DNA of 64,000 nucleotides from Erythrobacteraceae bacterium (GTDB lineage Bacteria; Pseudomonadota; Alphaproteobacteria; Sphingomonadales; Sphingomonadaceae), in contig JAIYAM010000015.1 of the NCBI GenBank assembly GCA_027489065.1, positions 1 through 64,000 of the forward strand, read 5' to 3'. The translations under genes were made by a program, and so were the position numbers. This document shows, piece by piece, positions 58,199 to 64,000 of the stretch (its first letter is position 1; each line of letters opens with the position of its first letter). The notes below the pieces were generated by a model that was not told the origin of the DNA, searched no databases, and saw nothing but the letters and a program-made list of their open reading frames with translations.

Positions 58199-59503
58199 TC
58201 AGGCGGCGACGGCGGCGTTGCGGCAGGCGCTGAGGAACACCAGCTCGCGCAGCTGCGCATCCGCCGGAAGCTCGAGACCTCCGAGATCGGCGATCCCGAC
58301 GATCCGTTCCCTGTCTTTGGCCTCGGCAAGGGCAATGCGGTGCGGGAGGATGCGCTCGCGGGTCTCGAGCGAGTAGAAGGCCTGCACCACCGGGCGCATC
58401 GGGTCCTTGCGGTTTTCGTCGATGACCATCGCGAGCTTGCGACTGGTCAGCTCGACGAAGGCGCCGACCGGGTACAGCCCGACCGTCTCGATGAACAGGT
58501 GGAGGATCTCCTCGTCGAAGGCGCCGGTCTGCGCGCGCAGCTCCGCCACCGCGGCCGCCGGATCGAGCGGCGCCCGCCCGGCGGTGCCGGCGAGCAGGAA
58601 CTCGAAGCTGTCGCAGATCGCCGCCATGCGGGCGACAAGCGGAATGTCGTCCCCGGCGCGGCGCTGCGGATAGCCGCCGCCGTCCATCCGCTCGTGATGA
58701 AACAGGCACGCATCGAGCACCGCCTGCGGCAGCGCGTCGTCATTCTGCAGTGCCCGGTAGCCGAGCAGCACGTGGGCTTCCCAGCGCGGGTCTTTCTGGC
58801 CGCGCCCGCCGGCCCAGGCGTCCACTGCCGGCGGGAGGTAGTTGACCCCGATGTCGAGCAGCAGCCCGGCGAGCCCGCAATTGTGGACCTCGCCCCCGGT
58901 CAGCCTCATGCGATCGGCCAGCGCGACCATCAGCGCGCTCACCGAGAGGGCGTGGCGAAAAATGTCCTCGTTCTTGAGCTTGCAGCGCATCAGCCCGCTG
59001 AACGCCTGCGGATTGCGCCGTACCGAGGCGAGGATGTCGCTCACCACCGGCTCCACCTTCCGCACGTCGAGCGCCTTGCCGAGGCGTGCGTCGATGAAGG
59101 TCTTGCCGAGCCGCTCGCGGGCCTGATCGGCGATCCGCGCGGCGGTCTCGACCTCGGCGGCGAGGCTGACCGGCTGGTTGCTGTCGAGCTGTGCGGCGGT
59201 GCGCTGCCGGATCGAGCGGACGCGCGAGGAGGCTGCAGATGCGGGGGGCGATGCCGGGGACGAAGCGCCAGAGGCCAAGGCGGGGGCGGGGGCGGAGGCA
59301 GGGTTGTGGGTGGGAGCGACGTCCTTGCCCTTGCTCGTATCGATCACCACCCCGCGCAGCCGGCTGTCCTTGATCGCGGCGAGCTTGTCGGCGTCCTCGA
59401 CGAGGAACTTCGCCTTCCAGAAGGGATGGTCGAACCAGCCGCCCTCGAACTTGTGAACGAACATGCCGATTTCGAGCTGCGTGATGGGGATTTGCTTCAA
59501 CAT
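58199..59503 (-). CDS. DUF3391 + HD-GYP-like domain protein with altered HD motif
   Basis: MLKQIPITQLEIGMFVHKFEGGWFDHPFW...; HHERMDGGGYP retained but LLLDIGVNYLPP in place of HDIGKxxLP. Confidence 0.85.
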   Translation of the reverse strand: MLKQIPITQLEIGMFVHKFEGGWFDHPFWKAKFLVEDADKLAAIKDSRLRGVVIDTSKGKDVAPTHNPASAPAPALASGASSPASPPASAASSRVRSIRQRTAAQLDSNQPVSLAAEVETAARIADQARERLGKTFIDARLGKALDVRKVEPVVSDILASVRRNPQAFSGLMRCKLKNEDIFRHALSVSALMVALADRMRLTGGEVHNCGLAGLLLDIGVNYLPPAVDAWAGGRGQKDPRWEAHVLLGYRALQNDDALPQAVLDACLFHHERMDGGGYPQRRAGDDIPLVARMAAICDSFEFLLAGTAGRAPLDPAAAVAELRAQTGAFDEEILHLFIETVGLYPVGAFVELTSRKLAMVIDENRKDPMRPVVQAFYSLETRERILPHRIALAEAKDRERIVGIADLGGLELPADAQLRELVFLSACRNAAVAA

Positions 59504-59746
59504 GACGTGTGGCCCTGCTCCCGAAAATCCTGCGAGTTTCTAGACGCATGACCTTTGCAATTGGCTGGGCTGATCCACGGGAAACCACCTAAGTCGGCCT
59601 GCACGCCGGGAGGGGCCGCCACGGCGCGACTATGCGCAAGCCCCTAGAGCGCAGCGGCGGATTTGTTCGCGGCTGGCGGGCTACCTCGCTGGCGCAAGAC
59701 GCACCCGCGTCCGGGTCTCACCCGCAACCATGAGGCAGAGCGAAAC

Positions 59747-60781
59747 ATGGCCAACGTCCGAGTTCTGGTAGTCGACGATTCCGCCGCGATGCGCGCGCTG
59801 TTCTGCGACATCCTCGACAACGCCAAGGGCGTGACCGTGTGCGGCACGGCCAAGAACGCCGATGAAGCGCGCGATCAGCTCGACAAGCTCAAGCCCGACG
59901 TGCTGACCCTCGATGTCGAGATGCCGGGGATGAGCGGGATGGAATTCCTCGAGGAGGTCATGGCGAACCGGCCCATGCCGGTGATCATGCTTTCGTCGAT
60001 CACGCAGGCCGGGACGGGCACTGCGCGGCGGGCGCTCGATCTGGGCGCGGTGCACTGCTTCCCCAAGCCGCTTCACACCTCGCGGGAGGAATTCGACGCG
60101 ACCGTTCGCACCTTGGGCGACATCGTGCTGAAGGCCGCCTCGGGCGAATTGCAGCCGGGTGGCGGCGAGGGCGGGGAGGGCGCAGGCGGCGGCGCGCGCT
60201 ATCGCAGCGATGGCCGGATCGTCGCCCTGTCCTGCGGCGCGGCCGGGATCGAGACCGCGCGTCAGGTGCTGGCCGCCTATGATGCCGCCTGCCCCCCGAC
60301 TGTGGTGCTGTTCGATGCGGACCCTGCCGCAGTCGAGAATGCGGTGCGGGCGATGCGCCATTCGCTCCCCTGCCAGTTGGGCGATGCGGTCGACGGGGTC
60401 TCGCTCGAGATCGGCAAGGTGTGGCTTGCTGCCGATCCCACCCGCCATGTGATCGTCGAGGCGGGCGATCCGCCGCGCCTCAGGCTGGTCGAACGCGATC
60501 CGGTCAATGGCTGCCGCCCTTCCGCCGATCTGCTGTTCGGGAGCCTCGCACGGACCGGGCTCCCCACGTTAGGCGGCTTGCTAACGGGCGGAGGCACCGA
60601 CGGGGTGCGCGGGCTCGGCATCCTCGCGGAAACGAAGGGCAAGGTGTTCGTCCAGCGCCCCGCCGATTACGCCCCGCGCGATCGCTACGACGCGGTGCGC
60701 GCGCAGGGGATGGAGCTGGCCGACCTGCGGCAGGAGGCGATCCCCGATTGGGTTCTCGAGCAGACGAATGCAGGAGACTGA
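59747..60781 (+). CDS. CheB-like protein: receiver domain plus degenerate methylesterase domain
   Basis: RVLVVDDSAAMRALF, PDVLTLDVEMPGMSGMEFLEEVM; C-terminal LLTGGGTDGVRGLGIL, but no QHxxG motif and no S-T-G-G. Confidence 0.85.
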   Translation: MANVRVLVVDDSAAMRALFCDILDNAKGVTVCGTAKNADEARDQLDKLKPDVLTLDVEMPGMSGMEFLEEVMANRPMPVIMLSSITQAGTGTARRALDLGAVHCFPKPLHTSREEFDATVRTLGDIVLKAASGELQPGGGEGGEGAGGGARYRSDGRIVALSCGAAGIETARQVLAAYDAACPPTVVLFDADPAAVENAVRAMRHSLPCQLGDAVDGVSLEIGKVWLAADPTRHVIVEAGDPPRLRLVERDPVNGCRPSADLLFGSLARTGLPTLGGLLTGGGTDGVRGLGILAETKGKVFVQRPADYAPRDRYDAVRAQGMELADLRQEAIPDWVLEQTNAGD

Positions 60782-60784
60782 ATT

Positions 60785-60799
60785 TTAGCGGGATATTAA
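60785..60799 (+). promoter_or_regulatory. Possible CtrA-like site TTAG-N7-TTAA(C)
   Basis: One mismatch to TTAA-N7-TTAAC, ~90 bp upstream of the surface protein ATG. Confidence 0.35.
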
Positions 60800-60887
60800 C
60801 CAATTTCCCCACTTCGGACGAAAAATCACCTTTGCCAAAGCTTTATCATAAGATAGATGGACCCCCAAAGTTTGAGGGGGAATCGAC

Positions 60888-63800
60888 ATGATCGAAGTGC
60901 GTTCGCGTAAGCTTGCCAATGGTAAGAATGTTTCGTTTGGCAAGCTGGCGGCATCGGGGCTCCTGAGCTCCACGGCGCTTCTTCCTGCATTTACAGCGGT
61001 GGCCACGGCCGGCCTGCTGCTCGCGCCGAGCGCGGTGTACGCGCAGTCTTACGGCACCGGCGGTGCTGGTGGCGGTGGTGGCGGCGCCGGTGGGGTTGGA
61101 ATTGTCGGGCCAGGTATCGCCGGTACTGGTGGCGATGGCACTGCGCCCGGGTCGGGCGGCGGCGGCGGCGGCGGCGGTGCGACTGCAGGCGGCGCCGGTG
61201 GCCAAGGTGAAGGCGGTGCTGCGGGCGGCGCGGGTTCAGGCTCCTTCTTTCTGCCGGGCCTTGACGGCACGGATGCTGTAGTTGCCGACGGCGGCGGCGG
61301 CGGTGGCGGCGGCGGCGCGGGGCTTGCATTCGGTCCCTTTGTCGGCGTCGCGAATGGGTCTGGTCCTTTCCCCGGCGGTGCTGGTGGCAATGGCGGTGCT
61401 GGGCTTGGCAGCGGCTCTGGCGGCGGCGGCGGTGGGGGCGGCAGCTGGTTTGTCAATTCCTCAGGCGGAGCCATCTATGACAACTCTGTAGCTGCCGTCG
61501 GGGGCAACGGCGGCAACGGCGGCATCGGGGGTGCGACAGGCAATGGAGGCGACGGTGGTGCCGGTGGTGCCGGATTTATCATGGTCCAGGCCGGCGGGAC
61601 CACTACGATCGCCGTTAATGCGACAATTACAGGCGGCAACGGCGGAAACGGTGGCGCAGGGATCGTCTCGGGACTTGGTGGCGCTGGTGGCGCCGGGTAC
61701 GTCCAGACCGGCGGCACCCTCAACAACGCCGGTACAATCACCGGCGGCAACGGTGGCACCGGATCGGTCGCTGGCCTCGGCGGCGCCGGCCTGATCGGCA
61801 CCAACATCACGCTCAACAACACCGGCACCATCACCGGCGGATCCTCCGGCGATTTCTCGTCGCGTGCACCTGCGATCCGCTTCCTCGGCACGAATACCGT
61901 AAATGCGATCGGCACGACGATCGGCGGCATCGAAATCACCTCAGGCACGACCACCTTCAACCCCGGTGCCGGCTTCTTCAGCATCGACAACCTGTCGGGC
62001 TTCGGCGACCTCGTGGTCACCTCGGGCAACCTGATCATCGGCAATTCGTCCCTCGATGCGACCGCCTTCAGCGGCGTGATCTCGGGCGGCGGCGGTCTGG
62101 TCAAGACCGGCAGCAGCGTTCAGGTGCTGCTCGGCGACAACACCTACACCGGGCTTACCGATATCGACGAGGGCTTCCTTGTCGTATTTGACGGCAGCCT
62201 CGCCGGTTCGGTCGTTAACGACGCTGGCTTCTCGTTCGGTGGCTTCACCGGAAGCCGTCTGTTCGGTGACCTCACCAACAACGGTTTCGCCGAGATCTTC
62301 GGCCAGATCGACGGCGACGTCGAGAACAACGGCCGGATCACGCATCTCGGTGACTCGACCTACCTCGGCAACGTCACGCTTTCGCCCACCGCCTTGTTCG
62401 AACTGACCAATTTCGATGTCAGCATCGGCGGCCTTTACAGCGGCCCTCTGGGCGGCGGCTCCGTGCTGCTTGGCTCGGGCAACCTGACGATCGACACCGG
62501 CGTCGGCGAGATCGCCGGCTTCTCCGGTGAGATTTCGGGCAGCGGCGGCCTGACCAAGACGGGTGCGGGCACGCAGGTCTTCACGACCGCGCAGACCTAC
62601 ACCGGCCTGACCACGATCGACGGCGGCATTCTGGTGGTGACCACCGGCGGCAGCCTTGCCGGATCGGTGCTGAACAATGCCGGCTTCGAGCTTAACGGCC
62701 GCGTGTTCGGCGGGCTCACCAACAATGGTCTGGCCGAGATTCAGGGCCAGATCGACGGGGCCGTGCAGAACAACGGGACCATCTTCCAGCGCGGGGTCAC
62801 GACCTACCTCGGCAGCTTCACGCAGGATGCGGCCGGGGTCTTCAACCTCAACAACTTCAACGCGAGCGTGGGCAGTCTGGCGGGCGCAGGTTCCGTGCTG
62901 CTCGGCAATGCCCGCCTGACGCTGGGCAGCGACAACACCGACGCGAGCTTCGCAGGTGTGATCGGCGGCAGCGGCGGCATCACCAAGGTGGGCACCGGAA
63001 CGCAGACGCTCTCTGGCGTCAACACGTACACCGGCCAGACCCGCATCGATGCCGGCACCTTGGTGCTCGCCTCGGGCGGCCAGATCGCCGGAACGGTGCG
63101 CAACGCTGCGACCTTCACCAACAACGGCACCGTCCTCGGGCGGGTGACCAATCTCAACGGCAGCACCCTGGTTTCGACCGGGACGCTCAATGGTCTGACC
63201 CAGAATGCCGGGTCGACCGCAACCGTCTCGGGTACGCTCAACGGCACGATCCTCAATTCCGGCTCGCTGACCGTCAACGGTAACCTGTCCAGCAACAGCT
63301 TCATGCGCATCCTGGGCGCTGGCGGCAGCACCGTGGTGGAGTCCGGCGCGATCTGGACCGGCCTGACGTTCATCGACAACGCCGGCACCAATGCCACCGG
63401 CCTTCAGATCGATGGTACTGTGGGAGTCGGCACTCTCCTCCTCAACCGCGCCGGGGCGACGGTTTCGGTCGGCGGCACGGGCACGCTCACTGCGGGCCTC
63501 GTCACCAACTTGGGCACCTTCACCAATAACGGCACGGTCAACGCAGTTCTCGGGAACACTGGTCAGCTTACCAATAACGGCACCTGGAACGGCGATGTCG
63601 GCAACACCGGCCTGCTGACCAACAACGGCACCTGGAACGGCAACCTGCTCGAAGCTGCCGGAACCACGACCATCAACAATGGCACGTTCAACGGCAACTT
63701 CACGATTATCGGCGGGGGCAGCGTCACCAACAACGGGACGTGGAACAACAACACGGCCACCGTTTCCACCATCCTCGATGGCACCTTCACGAACACCGGC

Positions 63801-64000
63801 ACGCTGACCGGCCTCGGCGTCAACGTGGACGGCGCGACCGCGCTGTTTGCCAACAATGCCGGCGGGACGGTCACGCTCGATGTCGGCTCGCTGCTGCGCG
63901 CCCTCAACAGTGGTACGATCACGAACGCGGGCACCATTACCGGTGACGGCGAAGCCAGCCTGCTCGGCACCATCCAGAACCTTTCGGGCGGCATCTGGAA
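60888..64000 (+). CDS. Very large Gly-rich autotransporter/adhesin-like surface protein, truncated by window end
   Basis: Frame from ATG 60888 open to the window end (>1037 aa): MIEVRSRKLANGKNVSFGKLAASGLLSSTALL...; Gly-rich PGRS-like region, then PATR-type repeats GGLTKTGAGTQVFTTAQTYTGLTTIDGGILVV, then TNNGTWNG repeats. Absent from ORF track because no stop falls in the window. Confidence 0.9.
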   Translation, partial: MIEVRSRKLANGKNVSFGKLAASGLLSSTALLPAFTAVATAGLLLAPSAVYAQSYGTGGAGGGGGGAGGVGIVGPGIAGTGGDGTAPGSGGGGGGGGATAGGAGGQGEGGAAGGAGSGSFFLPGLDGTDAVVADGGGGGGGGGAGLAFGPFVGVANGSGPFPGGAGGNGGAGLGSGSGGGGGGGGSWFVNSSGGAIYDNSVAAVGGNGGNGGIGGATGNGGDGGAGGAGFIMVQAGGTTTIAVNATITGGNGGNGGAGIVSGLGGAGGAGYVQTGGTLNNAGTITGGNGGTGSVAGLGGAGLIGTNITLNNTGTITGGSSGDFSSRAPAIRFLGTNTVNAIGTTIGGIEITSGTTTFNPGAGFFSIDNLSGFGDLVVTSGNLIIGNSSLDATAFSGVISGGGGLVKTGSSVQVLLGDNTYTGLTDIDEGFLVVFDGSLAGSVVNDAGFSFGGFTGSRLFGDLTNNGFAEIFGQIDGDVENNGRITHLGDSTYLGNVTLSPTALFELTNFDVSIGGLYSGPLGGGSVLLGSGNLTIDTGVGEIAGFSGEISGSGGLTKTGAGTQVFTTAQTYTGLTTIDGGILVVTTGGSLAGSVLNNAGFELNGRVFGGLTNNGLAEIQGQIDGAVQNNGTIFQRGVTTYLGSFTQDAAGVFNLNNFNASVGSLAGAGSVLLGNARLTLGSDNTDASFAGVIGGSGGITKVGTGTQTLSGVNTYTGQTRIDAGTLVLASGGQIAGTVRNAATFTNNGTVLGRVTNLNGSTLVSTGTLNGLTQNAGSTATVSGTLNGTILNSGSLTVNGNLSSNSFMRILGAGGSTVVESGAIWTGLTFIDNAGTNATGLQIDGTVGVGTLLLNRAGATVSVGGTGTLTAGLVTNLGTFTNNGTVNAVLGNTGQLTNNGTWNGDVGNTGLLTNNGTWNGNLLEAAGTTTINNGTFNGNFTIIGGGSVTNNGTWNNNTATVSTILDGTFTNTGTLTGLGVNVDGATALFANNAGGTVTLDVGSLLRALNSGTITNAGTITGDGEASLLGTIQNLSGGIW
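62070..63080 (+). repeat. Three ~145-150-codon autotransporter-associated internal repeats (third partial)
   Basis: Units begin at about 62070 (SGVISGGGGLVKTG), 62523 (SGEISGSGGLTKTG) and 62952 (AGVIGGSGGITKVG). Confidence 0.75.

Noticed and set aside
61049-61474. Proline-rich minus-strand ORFs opposite the surface protein
   Set aside because: Shadow of Gly codons (GGC/GGT) in the sense gene

Overview
High-GC alphaproteobacterial chromosomal DNA (gene families and synteny suggest Sphingomonadales/Erythrobacteraceae; this is inference). The ~64 kb window is densely packed. Most of positions 1-40 kb is housekeeping and metabolic: SURF1 C-terminus (partial), thrC, an rRNA methyltransferase, folB, moaA/D/E, an FnrL-type regulator, rplU-rpmA, ygfZ-like, pyrC, rarD, astD, selO, a glycosyltransferase, yfgM/bamB-like, gshA, rsmE, ubiA, SRAP, soxR, a DinG-family helicase, class I LysRS, cytochrome b561, an RcnB-like repeat protein, ettA and an M28 peptidase. 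From 40.3 to 60.8 kb there is a signalling island: a compact chemosensory operon (3 MCPs, STAS, cheA, cheR, cheB, cheD, cheY, cheW and two small unknown ORFs) directly downstream of a TonB receptor, a second TonB receptor that is internally deleted and frameshifted, an HD-GYP-like protein with an altered HD motif, and a CheB-like protein that appears to lack its methylesterase catalytic residues. The window ends inside a very large Gly-rich/autotransporter-repeat surface protein (60888 to beyond 64000) that is absent from the supplied ORF track. No tRNA, rRNA, CRISPR array, IS element or prophage was recognised. The most notable non-coding signals are: an ~11-bp tandem repeat family (YAGACCCCnnn) at three loci, always in the same orientation upstream of a gene; a near-perfect parS palindrome; a SoxR box; an FNR box; and a mutually exclusive terminator/anti-terminator arrangement after rpmA. 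All calls were made by eye, without database searches.
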